Positions 8,765 through 17,929 are shown, numbered from the stretch's first letter. The stretch is 64,000 nucleotides of DNA from Streptomyces sp. SLBN-118 (GCF_006715635.1 NZ_VFNP01000001.1:3038001-3102000), one strand, 5' to 3'. The notes: generated by a model from the sequence alone, not told the origin. Translations and numbers: made by a program.

Positions 8765-10384
8765 TCAGCCGAGCTTCCCGGCCAGCTCCACGAACGCCTG
8801 CCAGCTGCGACCCGGTGTCCGCGGGTCCCACAGTTTCTGGGAGGTCGCCCGCAGCGGCATCGCGATGCCGCGGGCCACCTGCGCCTGCGTCTGGGAGTTG
8901 GCGAGGTCGCACCAGACGGCGAAGCGGCCGCCCAGGATCTGGGACGAGTACGTGCGGGGCACCGGTTGGGTGCCGCGGATCACGAACGGGGTCCACTGCT
9001 CGTAGATCCGGCGGCCCGTCGGATAGACGAAGGTCTGCGGCTGGCCCAGCACGTAGTACAGGTACTCGTCGTTGACGTTGATCAGCCGCCGGCCCTCGCG
9101 CAGGTACTCCACCGGCGGTCGTGCCCCGATCTCCTTGCCCGTCCAGTACTCGACCTCGAGGTCCTTGTCCGCGGTGACCACACCGCCGCGGAAGAAGCCG
9201 TCGTTCCATGCCTTGGGCTTCTTGCCCAGGGGGCGCACCACCGCCGCGCGGTCGTTCACCCAGGCCGTCGCCAGGTCCTGGACCCGGCCCTGCGGGCCGT
9301 ACCTCTGGCGGGCGACGGCCGCCAGCTGCGGGAAGGACGCCTCGGGGTTCCGCCGGACCAGCGCCTGGTACTCGTCGCCGCCGAGATGCCAGTACGCGCC
9401 GGGGAACAGCTCCGCGTACTCCTTGAGCAGCTCGTCCACGATCTCCCCCGACGCCGGCTGTCCGATGTCGATCGCCCCGCGCACCGGGCTGCCCCCGGCG
9501 TCCCGCAGCTGGAGCTGGGGGTGGGCGGCGAGCACCGCGCCGAGGTGTCCCGGCGAGTCGATCTCCGGGATGACAGTGATGTGCAGCCGCGCGGCCAGGG
9601 CGATGATCCGGCGGACCTCGGCCTTGGTCAGGTGCTCGCGCGAGACGATCTCGGGGTGCGAGTCCGACTGAATGCGAAAGCCCTGGTCGTCGGAGAAGTG
9701 CAGGCCGAGCTGGTTGAGCTTGATGTCGGCCATCTCGCGCAGCCGGGCCTCGATCCAGGCGGCGGAGAAGTGCTTGCGCGCGATGTCGACCATCAGGCCG
9801 CGCTGGGGCCGGTCGGGACGGTCGCGCACGATGCCCTCCGGCATCGCGCCTCCGGATTTCACCGCCTGCTTGAGGGTCCGGGTCCCGTAGAAGACTCCCG
9901 CCTGGTCGGGGCCGGTGATTCTGACCCGGCCGCCGCTGGTGAGGGCGGTGTACGACTCGCGCCCGCCCCCGGCCCCGAGCGCCAGCTGGACGTCCCCGGC
10001 GCGGGCGGCGACCGCGCCCCGGTAGCCGAGTTTCAGCTCGTCGGCGAGCAGCCGCGCCTCGTCGGCGAGCGCCTCGCTGCCCTTGGCGACGACGACCCCG
10101 CCGCCGGGCCGCGGCCGCCAGCCAGGCCCGCGCGCGGGCTCGTGCGTGCGTACGGAGGGGATGGTGGCGGGCGCCCGGGAGAGGGGGTACGTCTTGGACG
10201 GCGTCGGTTTCGGGGGCGGTTTCGGTGACGGGCTCACGGCGGCGGGGGCCTTGGTTGCGCTCCGCGCCTGGCCGCCCGCAGTGGACGGCTCGTCGCTCGA
10301 ACAGGCGGTCAGCGTCATCGACAGGGCCGCTGCCGCCGCGAGGAACGCGCCGCTGACCCTGGTGCACCCAAAGTGCCGTACCAC
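8765..10384 (-). CDS. GH20 beta-N-acetylhexosaminidase lipoprotein
   Basis: The protein has 539 residues. GTG 10384 is preferred over ATG 10399 because GGGAGGT stands six bases before it. The N-terminus is a lipoprotein signal with lipobox LTAC, followed by a Ser/Pro/Lys linker. A GH20b-type alpha/beta domain spans about 85-185 and the TIM-barrel catalytic domain follows. Key motifs are RGLMVDIARKHF, HFSDDQGFR, EIDSPGH and the catalytic HLGGDE near 338-343. The Asp-Glu pair supports substrate-assisted hydrolysis of terminal GlcNAc or GalNAc from chitin- or wall-derived oligosaccharides at the cell surface. It is divergent from the OHCU decarboxylase gene. Confidence 0.93.
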   Translation of the reverse strand: MVRHFGCTRVSGAFLAAAAALSMTLTACSSDEPSTAGGQARSATKAPAAVSPSPKPPPKPTPSKTYPLSRAPATIPSVRTHEPARGPGWRPRPGGGVVVAKGSEALADEARLLADELKLGYRGAVAARAGDVQLALGAGGGRESYTALTSGGRVRITGPDQAGVFYGTRTLKQAVKSGGAMPEGIVRDRPDRPQRGLMVDIARKHFSAAWIEARLREMADIKLNQLGLHFSDDQGFRIQSDSHPEIVSREHLTKAEVRRIIALAARLHITVIPEIDSPGHLGAVLAAHPQLQLRDAGGSPVRGAIDIGQPASGEIVDELLKEYAELFPGAYWHLGGDEYQALVRRNPEASFPQLAAVARQRYGPQGRVQDLATAWVNDRAAVVRPLGKKPKAWNDGFFRGGVVTADKDLEVEYWTGKEIGARPPVEYLREGRRLINVNDEYLYYVLGQPQTFVYPTGRRIYEQWTPFVIRGTQPVPRTYSSQILGGRFAVWCDLANSQTQAQVARGIAMPLRATSQKLWDPRTPGRSWQAFVELAGKLG

Positions 10385-10575
10385 GCAGATACCTCCCATA
10401 GATGGCGCAACTACGCCGAAGCACCCCCACCATCGTCCATCACGCGAGGCGAAACTCTCCCGTCCGGGTGAAAATCGCGCATCCGTCGGACAGCTTCTGG
10501 CAGCCGCGGATAGCGTTGGAACTCATCCACCCCACTCTCCCCTGCCGTCCCGCTGTCCCTTTCGAGGAGCCCACG

Positions 10576-11193
10576 CTGACCAGCGAACCCCACGCCGGCC
10601 TCCCGAAGCGACCGCCGACACTCCACCACACTCAGCGCGTGTTCGCTCCTTCGGCCATACCGGCCACGCTCTCGCCCCAGCTTCCCGGCCAGCGCGGCGG
10701 CGAACCCGGTCTCCAGCGTTTCAACGCCGCGGCCGCCGACGTGGCCGAAACCACCCTTCTCGCCTGCTGCGGCAGCCGTCGCTGGGCCCAGCGACTGGTC
10801 GCCCACCGCCCCTACCCCGATCTCGACGCCCTCCTCGCCGCCGCCGACGAGGCCGGCTACGACCTCTCGCAGGCCGACCTCTACGAGGCCCTCGCCGACG
10901 AGTCCTCGGCCGCTCTCCACCCGGGCGCGCCCCAGGCGGCGCACACGGCGCTGGCCGCCGCCCACGCCGCGTACGAGAGCCGCTTCGGCCACGCCTTCGT
11001 GATCTGTCTCGACGGATACCGCCCCGAGGAGTATCTGGACCAGGTGCTCGCCGGAATCCGCGCCCGGCTCGGCCACGAACCGGACGAGGAGCGCGCCGTC
11101 TCCGCCGAGCAGCTGCGCGGCCTCGCGCGGTCCCGACTGGCGCATGTAGTGGCCAACCATCCGGAATCAGACGTAACAGGGGCTTCCCGATAG
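10576..11193 (+). CDS. OHCU decarboxylase family protein
   Basis: The core FNAAAADVAETTLLACCGSR, RPYPDLDALLAAADEAGYDL and the final LARSRLAHVVAN helix match 2-oxo-4-hydroxy-4-carboxy-5-ureidoimidazoline decarboxylases, which complete uric acid oxidation to S-allantoin. No urate oxidase or transthyretin-like hydrolase lies nearby, so the urate role is family inference. The start is unclear. The only good ribosome site (GAGGAG, 10564-10569) points to a CTG at 10576. ATG 10402, GTG 10468 and GTG 10639 are in-frame alternatives without ribosome sites. The final codons precede the sdh promoter. Confidence 0.8.
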   Translation: MTSEPHAGLPKRPPTLHHTQRVFAPSAIPATLSPQLPGQRGGEPGLQRFNAAAADVAETTLLACCGSRRWAQRLVAHRPYPDLDALLAAADEAGYDLSQADLYEALADESSAALHPGAPQAAHTALAAAHAAYESRFGHAFVICLDGYRPEEYLDQVLAGIRARLGHEPDEERAVSAEQLRGLARSRLAHVVANHPESDVTGASR

Positions 11194-11208
11194 CCCGTCC
11201 GAGGCTGT

Positions 11209-11237
11209 TTGATTGCCTGTTTGATCACACCTATGGA
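11209..11237 (+). promoter_or_regulatory. Candidate sdh operon promoter
   Basis: TTGATT (11209-11214) and TATGGA (11232-11237) are separated by exactly 17 bases, a good match to a housekeeping sigma promoter, 124 bases upstream of sdhC. Confidence 0.5.
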
Positions 11238-11360
11238 CCCCGGGCGAGCGAACCGACGACTCGTCGCTACGATGGCCGCGGCCGGTGGACCGTACCCGGC
11301 CGGGCCAGACCGACAGAGAAGCCGGCATGGCCCCAATCCCCGCTTTCGGAGGGTTCTTCC

Positions 11361-11741
11361 GTGCCGGCTGGAACGCTGTACCGCGGCCGGGAAGGAATGT
11401 GGTCCTGGGTGGCTCATCGAGTCACCGGCGTCCTCATCTTCTTCTTCCTGTTCGTACATGTGCTGGACACCGCTCTCGTCCGCGTCTCGCCCGAGGCGTA
11501 TGACGATGTCGTGGCCACGTACAAGACGCCGATCGTCGCGCTGCTCGAATACGGCCTCGTGGCCGCGATTCTCTTCCACGCGCTCAACGGCCTGCGTGTC
11601 ATCGCCGTGGACTTCTGGTCCAAGGGCCCGCGCTACCAGAAGCAGATGCTCTGGACCGTGATGGCCATCTGGTTCGTACTGATGGTGGGCGCCCTGTACC
11701 CGGTGCTCGGCCACGCCGCTCGTGAACTGTTCGGGAGCTGA
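11361..11741 (+). CDS. sdhC: Succinate dehydrogenase cytochrome b556 subunit
   Basis: The GTG start at 11361 has GGAGGG seven bases upstream, giving 126 residues. Three membrane helices are visible. The sequence opens with TLYRGREGMWSWVAHRVTG and carries LFHALNGLRV, whose histidine is the usual axial ligand of heme b. It anchors succinate dehydrogenase (complex II) in the membrane and forms part of the quinone site with SdhD. It is the first gene of sdhCDAB, eight bases before sdhD. Confidence 0.95.
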   Translation: MPAGTLYRGREGMWSWVAHRVTGVLIFFFLFVHVLDTALVRVSPEAYDDVVATYKTPIVALLEYGLVAAILFHALNGLRVIAVDFWSKGPRYQKQMLWTVMAIWFVLMVGALYPVLGHAARELFGS

Positions 11742-11749
11742 CGCCAGAA

Positions 11750-12226
11750 ATGTCCGCTGACACCACCCCCGCTGTCGGCCCCGTCGAGGGCACGAGCCCT
11801 TACGACGTGGACCACCCGGCCCCGTACATCGAGGCCCCGCGCAAGCGCACCGGCAAGACCCCGAAGGCGACCCGCGGCAACTTCGAGATGGCCGCGTGGC
11901 TCTTCATGCGCCTGTCCGGCGTCGTCCTGGTCGTCCTGGTCATCGGCCACCTGCTGATCCAGCTGGTGCTGGACGGCGGCGTCTCCAAGATCGGCTTCGC
12001 CTTCGTGGCCGGCCGCTGGGCGTCTCCGTTCTGGCAGGTCTGGGATCTGCTGATGCTGTGGCTCGCGATGCTGCACGGCGCCAATGGCCTGCGTACTGTC
12101 ATCAATGACTACGCCGAGCGCGCCAACACGCGCCTGTGGCTCAAGGGCCTGCTGTACACCGCCACGGTGTTCACCATCCTTCTGGGCACGCTGGTGATCT
12201 TCACCTTCGACCCGAACATCCGCTAA
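11750..12226 (+). CDS. sdhD: Succinate dehydrogenase hydrophobic membrane anchor subunit
   Basis: This 158-residue protein has a hydrophilic N-terminus of about 45 residues and then three membrane helices. The LFMRLSGVVLVVLVIGHLLI segment and the MLHGANGLR motif resemble the heme- and quinone-binding helices of SdhD/SdhC pairs. It forms the membrane domain of complex II with SdhC. It lies between sdhC and sdhA with short spacers, consistent with one transcript. Confidence 0.94.
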   Translation: MSADTTPAVGPVEGTSPYDVDHPAPYIEAPRKRTGKTPKATRGNFEMAAWLFMRLSGVVLVVLVIGHLLIQLVLDGGVSKIGFAFVAGRWASPFWQVWDLLMLWLAMLHGANGLRTVINDYAERANTRLWLKGLLYTATVFTILLGTLVIFTFDPNIR

Positions 12227-12246
12227 AGCCGGGGCTGACGAGACCA

Positions 12247-14001
12247 ATGAAGATCCACAAGTACGACACCGTCATCGTCGGCGCCGGCGGCGCGGGCATG
12301 CGCGCGGCCATCGAGGCCACCAAGCGCAGCCGTACCGCCGTGCTGACGAAGCTCTACCCGACCCGCTCCCACACGGGCGCCGCGCAGGGCGGCATGGCCG
12401 CCGCGCTGGCGAACGTGGAAGAGGACAACTGGGAGTGGCACACCTTCGACACGGTCAAGGGCGGTGACTACCTGGTCGACCAGGATGCCGCCGAGATCCT
12501 GGCGAAGGAGGCCATCGACGCGGTCCTGGACCTCGAGAAGATGGGCCTGCCGTTCAACCGCACCCCGAACGGCACCATCGACCAGCGCCGCTTCGGCGGC
12601 CACTCGCGCAACCACGGCGAGGCCCCGGTCCGCCGGTCCTGCTACGCCGCGGACCGCACCGGCCACATGATCCTCCAGACGCTGTACCAGAACTGCGTCA
12701 AGGAGGGCGTGGAGTTCTTCAACGAGTTCTACGTCCTGGACCAGCTGATCACCGAGGTCGACGGCGTCAAGAAGTCGGCGGGTGTGGTCGCGTTCGAGCT
12801 GGCCACCGGCGAGATCCACATCTTCCAGGCTAAGGCCGTCATCTACGCCTCGGGCGGCACCGGCAAGTTCTTCAAGGTGACTTCCAACGCGCACACGCTG
12901 ACCGGTGACGGGCAGGCCGCCTGCTACCGGCGCGGACTGCCGCTCGAGGACATGGAGTTCTTCCAGTTCCACCCGACGGGCATCTGGCGCATGGGCATCC
13001 TGCTCACCGAGGGCGCCCGCGGCGAGGGCGGCATCCTGCGCAACAAGGACGGTGAGCGCTTCATGGAGAAGTACGCGCCCGTCATGAAGGACCTCGCCTC
13101 GCGTGACGTCGTCTCGCGCTCCATCTACACGGAGATCCGCGAGGGCCGCGGCTGCGGTCCCGAGGGTGACCACGTCTACCTCGACCTCACCCACCTGCCG
13201 CCGGAGCAGCTGGACGCGAAGCTCCCGGACATCACCGAGTTCGCGCGCACGTACCTCGGTATCGAGCCGTACACGGACCCGATCCCGATCCAGCCGACCG
13301 CGCACTACGCCATGGGCGGCATCCCGACCAACGTCGAGGGTGAGGTCCTGCTCGACAACACCACCGTCGTGCCGGGTCTGTACGCCGCCGGTGAGGTCGC
13401 CTGCGTGTCGGTGCACGGCGCCAACCGCCTGGGCACCAACTCGCTGCTCGACATCAACGTGTTCGGCAAGCGGGCCGGTATCGCCGCAGCCGAGTACTCG
13501 GCGAAGGCCGACTACGTCGAGCTGCCGGAGAACCCGGCCTCCCTCGTCGAGGAGCAGGTCGAGCGGCTGCGCAACTCCACGGGCAAGGAGCGGGTCGCGG
13601 ACATCCGCCGTGAGCTCCAGGAGACGATGGACGCCAACGTGATGGTGTTCCGCACCGAGCAGACGATCAAGACCGCGGTCGAGAAGATCGGCGAGCTGCG
13701 CGAGCGCTACCTGAACGTGGCCATCCAGGACAAGGGCAAGCGGTTCAACACCGACCTGCTGGAGGCCGTCGAGCTGGGCAACCTGCTCGACCTGGCCGAG
13801 GTCATGGCCGTCTCCGCGCTGGCCCGCAAGGAGTCCCGCGGCGGTCACTACCGCGAGGACTTCCCCAACCGCGACGACGTCAACTTCATGCGCCACACCA
13901 TGGCGTACCGCGAGGTGGGCGACGACGGCGTCGAGTCGATCCGTCTCGACTACAAGCCGGTCGTCCAGACCCGCTACCAGCCGATGGAGCGTAAGTACTG
14001 A
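12247..14001 (+). CDS. sdhA: Succinate dehydrogenase flavoprotein subunit
   Basis: This 584-residue flavoprotein oxidises succinate to fumarate in the TCA cycle. The ATG at 12247 follows sdhD by 20 bases. The N-terminal VGAGGAGMRAAIEA is the FAD dinucleotide fold, RSHTGAAQGG holds the histidine that normally carries covalent FAD, and FHPTG plus the HGANRLGTNSLLD segment belong to the active site. The C-terminal helical domain ends RYQPMERKY. Its stop overlaps the start of sdhB, so the two are probably translationally coupled. Confidence 0.97.
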   Translation: MKIHKYDTVIVGAGGAGMRAAIEATKRSRTAVLTKLYPTRSHTGAAQGGMAAALANVEEDNWEWHTFDTVKGGDYLVDQDAAEILAKEAIDAVLDLEKMGLPFNRTPNGTIDQRRFGGHSRNHGEAPVRRSCYAADRTGHMILQTLYQNCVKEGVEFFNEFYVLDQLITEVDGVKKSAGVVAFELATGEIHIFQAKAVIYASGGTGKFFKVTSNAHTLTGDGQAACYRRGLPLEDMEFFQFHPTGIWRMGILLTEGARGEGGILRNKDGERFMEKYAPVMKDLASRDVVSRSIYTEIREGRGCGPEGDHVYLDLTHLPPEQLDAKLPDITEFARTYLGIEPYTDPIPIQPTAHYAMGGIPTNVEGEVLLDNTTVVPGLYAAGEVACVSVHGANRLGTNSLLDINVFGKRAGIAAAEYSAKADYVELPENPASLVEEQVERLRNSTGKERVADIRRELQETMDANVMVFRTEQTIKTAVEKIGELRERYLNVAIQDKGKRFNTDLLEAVELGNLLDLAEVMAVSALARKESRGGHYREDFPNRDDVNFMRHTMAYREVGDDGVESIRLDYKPVVQTRYQPMERKY

Positions 14002-14759
14002 TGGCTACCCCGACTCTGGACAAGGCGCAAGCGGGCTTCGCCGACTCCCCGTACATCACGGTCACCTTCCGGATCCGCCGCTTCAACCCCGAGGTCTCCG
14101 ACGAGGCCCAGTGGCAGGACTTCCAGATCGGGATCGACCCGAAGGAGCGCGTGCTCGACGGCCTCCACAAGATCAAGTGGGATGTCGACGGCTCGCTGAC
14201 CTTCCGTCGCTCCTGCGCGCACGGCATCTGCGGCTCCGACGCGATGCGGATCAACGGCAAGAACAGGCTCGCCTGCAAGACGCTGATCAAGGACATCAAT
14301 CCGGAGAAGCCGATCACGGTCGAGGCCATAAAGGGCCTGACGGTCCTCAAGGACCTGGTCGTGGACATGGAGCCGTTCTTCCAGGCGTACCGCGATGTGA
14401 TGCCCTTCCTGATCACGTCCGGCAACGAGCCGACGCGTGAGCGTCTGCAGTCCGCCGAGGACCGCGAGCGCTTCGACGACACCACCAAGTGCATCCTGTG
14501 CGCCGCGTGCACGTCCTCGTGCCCCGTGTTCTGGAACGACGGGCAGTACTTCGGCCCGGCGGCGATCGTGAACGCGCACCGGTTCATCTTCGACTCGCGT
14601 GACGAGGCCGGGGAGCAGCGGCTGGAGATCCTCAACGACAAGGACGGCGTGTGGCGTTGCCGCACGACGTTCAACTGCACGGACGCCTGCCCGCGCGGTA
14701 TCGAGGTCACCAAGGCGATCCAGGAAGTCAAGCGCGCGCTGATCACGCGTCGCTTCTGA
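14001..14759 (+). CDS. sdhB: Succinate dehydrogenase iron-sulfur subunit
   Basis: This is a 252-residue electron-transfer subunit. The N-terminal ferredoxin domain holds the [2Fe-2S] cysteines in RRSCAHGICGSDAM and NRLACKT. The C-terminal domain holds CILCAACTSSCP for [4Fe-4S] and CRTTFNCTDACPRG for [3Fe-4S] and the remaining ligand. It transfers electrons from SdhA flavin to quinone at SdhCD. It is the last gene of the operon and is followed by a terminator. Confidence 0.97.
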   Translation: MATPTLDKAQAGFADSPYITVTFRIRRFNPEVSDEAQWQDFQIGIDPKERVLDGLHKIKWDVDGSLTFRRSCAHGICGSDAMRINGKNRLACKTLIKDINPEKPITVEAIKGLTVLKDLVVDMEPFFQAYRDVMPFLITSGNEPTRERLQSAEDRERFDDTTKCILCAACTSSCPVFWNDGQYFGPAAIVNAHRFIFDSRDEAGEQRLEILNDKDGVWRCRTTFNCTDACPRGIEVTKAIQEVKRALITRRF

Positions 14760-14775
14760 CCGAGCGCTACCAGGA

Positions 14776-14803
14776 CCCCGTCTCACTTTCCTGTGAGGCG
14801 GGG
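14776..14803 (+). terminator. sdhCDAB terminator
   Basis: CCCCGTCTCAC (14776-14786) pairs with GTGAGGCGGGG (14793-14803) through one T-G wobble, with a six-base loop, followed by CCCTTT. It begins 17 bases after the sdhB stop. Confidence 0.8.
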
Positions 14804-14893
14804 CCCTTTGGTGCCCGGGGTTCACCGCGCGAGGCGATACCTGGCAGGATCGGGGGCGTCTGACATGAGCAGCAGGAGAGCGGGGACGAGACC

Positions 14894-15430
14894 ATGAGCG
14901 AGCCGAATCCGTACGCGGACGGAGAGCCCGAGTACAAGTGGGGGCCGACGCAGCCTCCGGGGACGCCGGCCTACGGCTACCCGAACCAGGCGCCGGGGTA
15001 CGGCTATCCGAACCAGGCTCCCGAGTACAGCCAGACGCAGCCAGCTCTCCCTGTACCGGCCGGGGCTCCGGCCGCGATGGGCGGGGCCCCGCTGGTGTCG
15101 ATCGGTGACATCAGCGTCATGGGCGAGTCGATCGTGACTCCCGCGGGCACGCTGCCGCTGCGGGGCTCGGTGTGGAACGCCACCGACATGTCGCGCACCG
15201 AGGAGAAGATGCCGACCCACGCCATCGTGCTCGCGATCGTCTTCTTCATCTTCTGTCTGCTGGGGCTGCTGTTCCTGCTGATGAAGGAGAAGAAGACCAC
15301 GGGCTTCATCCAGGTCACGGTGACAAGCGGTGGCAAGCACCACTCGACGATGATCCCGGCCCGTGGCCCGGAGACGTTCCAGCAGGTCATGGGGCAGATC
15401 AACTACGCGCGCTCGCTTGCCAGCATGTAG
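14894..15430 (+). CDS. Single-pass membrane protein with Tyr/Pro/Gly-rich N-terminus
   Basis: The protein has 178 residues. The first 60 residues are cytoplasmic-looking and rich in Pro, Tyr and Gly, with a YGYPNQAP motif twice in tandem. A short beta-like domain (about 65-105) follows, then one strong membrane helix (about 113-135: AIVLAIVFFIFCLLGLLFLL), a KEKK positive stop and a conserved-looking tail (GFIQVTVTSGGKHHSTMIPA). I do not recognise a function. The architecture is common in Streptomyces small membrane proteins. Confidence 0.8.
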   Translation: MSEPNPYADGEPEYKWGPTQPPGTPAYGYPNQAPGYGYPNQAPEYSQTQPALPVPAGAPAAMGGAPLVSIGDISVMGESIVTPAGTLPLRGSVWNATDMSRTEEKMPTHAIVLAIVFFIFCLLGLLFLLMKEKKTTGFIQVTVTSGGKHHSTMIPARGPETFQQVMGQINYARSLASM

Positions 15431-15671
15431 CCGGCCGCGATGGCGAGTCCGTACTCGCCGGTGACGGCGGTGACGGAGCTCCCCGGATCCGCCGCCCTGA
15501 GCTTCGGCGCCGCCCCGCGCATCCTTGTACTCTCAGCTCCCGCCCCGCTGACCGGCCCGCCCGGGCACGGCGGCGGTGCCGGGAGTGCGGCGGTTCCGAT
15601 CCGCCGTGCCGACTGTCAGTGGCGGCCCGTACCGTCAGGGGGAGTTGAGCTCGGGGGAGGGGACCGGCACG

Positions 15672-17786
15672 ATGACGGTGACGACGGACGGCCTGGAGAC
15701 CAGACTGTACGAGGCGGGGGTGCGCCAGCGCACCCAAGGGGGCACGCCGGTACGGGAGTTGCTGGAGTCCCTGACCCTCGACCAGCGGCGCCGGGCCGCG
15801 CTGTGGATACACCGCAACCTGTGCCACGGCGGTGCAGACCGCGCCGACGAGTGGGCGGTGCCCTGGCTCTCGGAGCAGGCCCTCGGCTGGACCGCCGTGG
15901 AGGCCGACACACTGCTGCGGCGGCTGGTGGGGGCGGACGCGCTGGTCGATCCGGGGCAGTTGCTGCGGCAGTTCGCAGCGCTCGCCCGACTGCCGCTGGC
16001 CGCGGCACAGGAGGCGGGCGACTACGACCGGCGGCTGCTGCGGGCCGCGCGCCAGGTGTCCCTGTCGGCCGGGGGAAGACACGACGCGGGGTCGGAGAAC
16101 GTCGCGATGCGGGCGCGGCTCGACGCCCTCATAGGGCCTGAGGCCTCCGACGACACCGGGCTGCCGCTGGTCCTGCTTGACGACGAGGACGAGTTCGGGC
16201 CCCGGATGCGCACGGAACATGCGACGCTGCTCGCCGGGCCCGGGGTCGCCGCGTTCCTGGAGCACTGTGCGGCGCAGGGCCAGGTGCGCGCCACCAAGCG
16301 CTGGCGCAAGCAGGCCGCGGTCCTCCTGGCAGGCATGGAGCGGGGCGGGGAGACGGTGCGGGCCCTGCTGGAGGGGATGGGCTTCCAGGGGGAGCACCGG
16401 GTGGCGGCGCCCGCCTGGGGTGGTGGCAGCACCTGGCCGGGGATCGCCTCGGAGGGCAACACCCGGCTGGTACGCGGTCTGCTGTGGGCGGCGGCGGACA
16501 TCGCGGAGGACTGGGTGGTGCCCGCGATCGCTGCGGTCGCGATCAACTCCGGTACGGGGACGGGCGGTTCCGGCGGATACTGCCGCAACGGCAAGATGGC
16601 CACGACCGCGGTCGCGGTCCTCGGCGACTTCGGCGGTACGCAGGCCGAACAGGCAGTCGACCTGCTCGGCCGCCTGCAGCGCACGATCCGCAACCGCACG
16701 GTTCTCAATGGCATCACAGCCGCGCTGCGGGCCGTGGCCGAGCGTGGCGGAGTGACCCCTTCGATGCTCAGGGAGCGGGCCGTGCCGTCCGTGGGCCTCG
16801 ACGCGCGTGGTATCCGCGAGCAGGCGCTCGGCGACTACACCGCGGTCCTGTCGGTCACCGCGTCGGGGACACCCGCGCTGTCCTACCGGGGATCGCAGGG
16901 GCAGGTGCTGAAGTCCGCGCCGAAAGCGGTCCGCGAGGAGTACGGCAAGCAACTGACCGACATCCGGGCTGCGTTGAAGCAACTGCGCACGCTCATGCCG
17001 GTCGAGCGGGCGCGCCTGGAGGAGCATCTGATGGCGGGCACCCGATGGGCGGCCGCCGACTGGGAGCGCTACTACATCGACCATCCGGTGACCGGCACGC
17101 CGGCCCGCACCCTGATCTGGGAGGCGAGCGCCGACGAAGGCGAGCGGTGGGTGGCCGGACTGCCGGAGCGGACGGCCGGCGGCTGGGCACTGGCCGGGGC
17201 GGGCGGTACGGCCGTCCCCGTGACGGAGGGGATCGTGCTGCGCCTCTGGCATCCGGTGCGGGCGGACGCCGAGGAGATACGGACCTGGCGCGAGGAGCTC
17301 ACCGGCCTCGAGCTGCGCCAGCCCTTCAAGCAGGGCTTCCGGGAGGTCTATTCGCTCACCCCCGCCGAGAAGGAGACCCGCACCTGCTCCAATCGCTTCG
17401 CCGGCCACATCCTGCGCTTGAACCAGGCGAAGGCGCTGCTGGTGGAACGCGGCTGGACCGGAACCCAGCCGGGGTACTTCAGCGACGGACGGGCGGCCGA
17501 CATGGTGCGGGAGCTGCCGCGCGCCGGTGAACTGACCTTGGGAATGGGCGAGTTCTGGCGGACCCGGTTCTCCCTCCGCCCGGTCGAGCAGGAGCGGGAC
17601 GGCGGGACGGCATCGCTGTGCTCCACGGACCAGCTGCGCTTCGAGCGGCGCCGTGGGGCGCGCGGACCGTGGGAGCCCACCGAGCTGGCCACCGTACCGC
17701 CACTGGTGCTGAGCGAGGCGATGCGGGACGCCGACCTGTTCGTGGGCGTCGCGTCGATCGCGACGGATGGGCAGCCTCGCGCCTGA
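15672..17786 (+). CDS. DUF4132 protein, C-terminally truncated
   Basis: The ATG at 15672 follows a GGGGAGGGG ribosome site, giving 704 residues. N-terminal helical repeats are followed by a DUF4132 core; the stretch PPLVLSEAMRDADLFVGVAS near the C-terminus is diagnostic. Intact members, as I recall them, continue for about 90 more residues to a conserved YKIHLGSGN-LMEPND end. Here the frame stops at 17786 right after IATDGQPRA, and the missing motif survives out of frame downstream (17780-17856). An internal deletion plus a frameshift probably removed the C-terminal domain. DUF4132 function is not established; some members are linked to WGR/MolR proteins. Confidence 0.8.
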   Translation: MTVTTDGLETRLYEAGVRQRTQGGTPVRELLESLTLDQRRRAALWIHRNLCHGGADRADEWAVPWLSEQALGWTAVEADTLLRRLVGADALVDPGQLLRQFAALARLPLAAAQEAGDYDRRLLRAARQVSLSAGGRHDAGSENVAMRARLDALIGPEASDDTGLPLVLLDDEDEFGPRMRTEHATLLAGPGVAAFLEHCAAQGQVRATKRWRKQAAVLLAGMERGGETVRALLEGMGFQGEHRVAAPAWGGGSTWPGIASEGNTRLVRGLLWAAADIAEDWVVPAIAAVAINSGTGTGGSGGYCRNGKMATTAVAVLGDFGGTQAEQAVDLLGRLQRTIRNRTVLNGITAALRAVAERGGVTPSMLRERAVPSVGLDARGIREQALGDYTAVLSVTASGTPALSYRGSQGQVLKSAPKAVREEYGKQLTDIRAALKQLRTLMPVERARLEEHLMAGTRWAAADWERYYIDHPVTGTPARTLIWEASADEGERWVAGLPERTAGGWALAGAGGTAVPVTEGIVLRLWHPVRADAEEIRTWREELTGLELRQPFKQGFREVYSLTPAEKETRTCSNRFAGHILRLNQAKALLVERGWTGTQPGYFSDGRAADMVRELPRAGELTLGMGEFWRTRFSLRPVEQERDGGTASLCSTDQLRFERRRGARGPWEPTELATVPPLVLSEAMRDADLFVGVASIATDGQPRA

Positions 17787-17856
17787 GAGTGCGCGGCGGG
17801 CTGCGCAATACAAGATCCACTTAGGCTCGGGCAACGTCCTGATGGAGCCCGATTGA
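17780..17856 (+). pseudogene. Displaced 3' end of the DUF4132 gene
   Basis: From 17780 one frame reads RLRVRGGLR; after a one-base slip near 17807-17809 the next frame reads YKIHLGSGNVLMEPD and stops at 17854-17856. Together they rebuild the canonical DUF4132 C-terminus, which should read LRVRG-LRTYKIHLGSGNILMEPND. Two lesions are implied: a deletion of roughly 50-60 codons at about 17780 and a one-base deletion at about 17808. The stop after MEPD may be a third. Confidence 0.75.
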
Positions 17857-17899
17857 TGCCGTCCGGGCCGGTCACCTCCGCCTTCCACCACCCCTTCGC

Positions 17900-17913
17900 T
17901 TGAACATGTTCAA
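17900..17913. promoter_or_regulatory. TetR-type operator, copy 1 (perfect palindrome)
   Basis: TTGAACATGTTCAA is a perfect 14-bp inverted repeat. A second TTGAACNNGTTCAA lies 44 bp downstream, and both precede an operon that ends in a TetR gene, so autoregulation is likely. The half-site spacing (two bases) does not fit the LexA box, which has four. Confidence 0.7.
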
Positions 17914-17929
17914 AAGGAGGTCTACAGTC

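Noticed and set aside
12223..13896. Long minus-strand open frame over sdhA
   Set aside because: It is antisense to a textbook SdhA flavoprotein, with composition typical of a mirrored frame.
15399..17891. 830-codon minus-strand open frame over the DUF4132 gene
   Set aside because: The plus frame carries the DUF4132 motifs; the antisense frame is low-complexity Arg/Pro/Gly.
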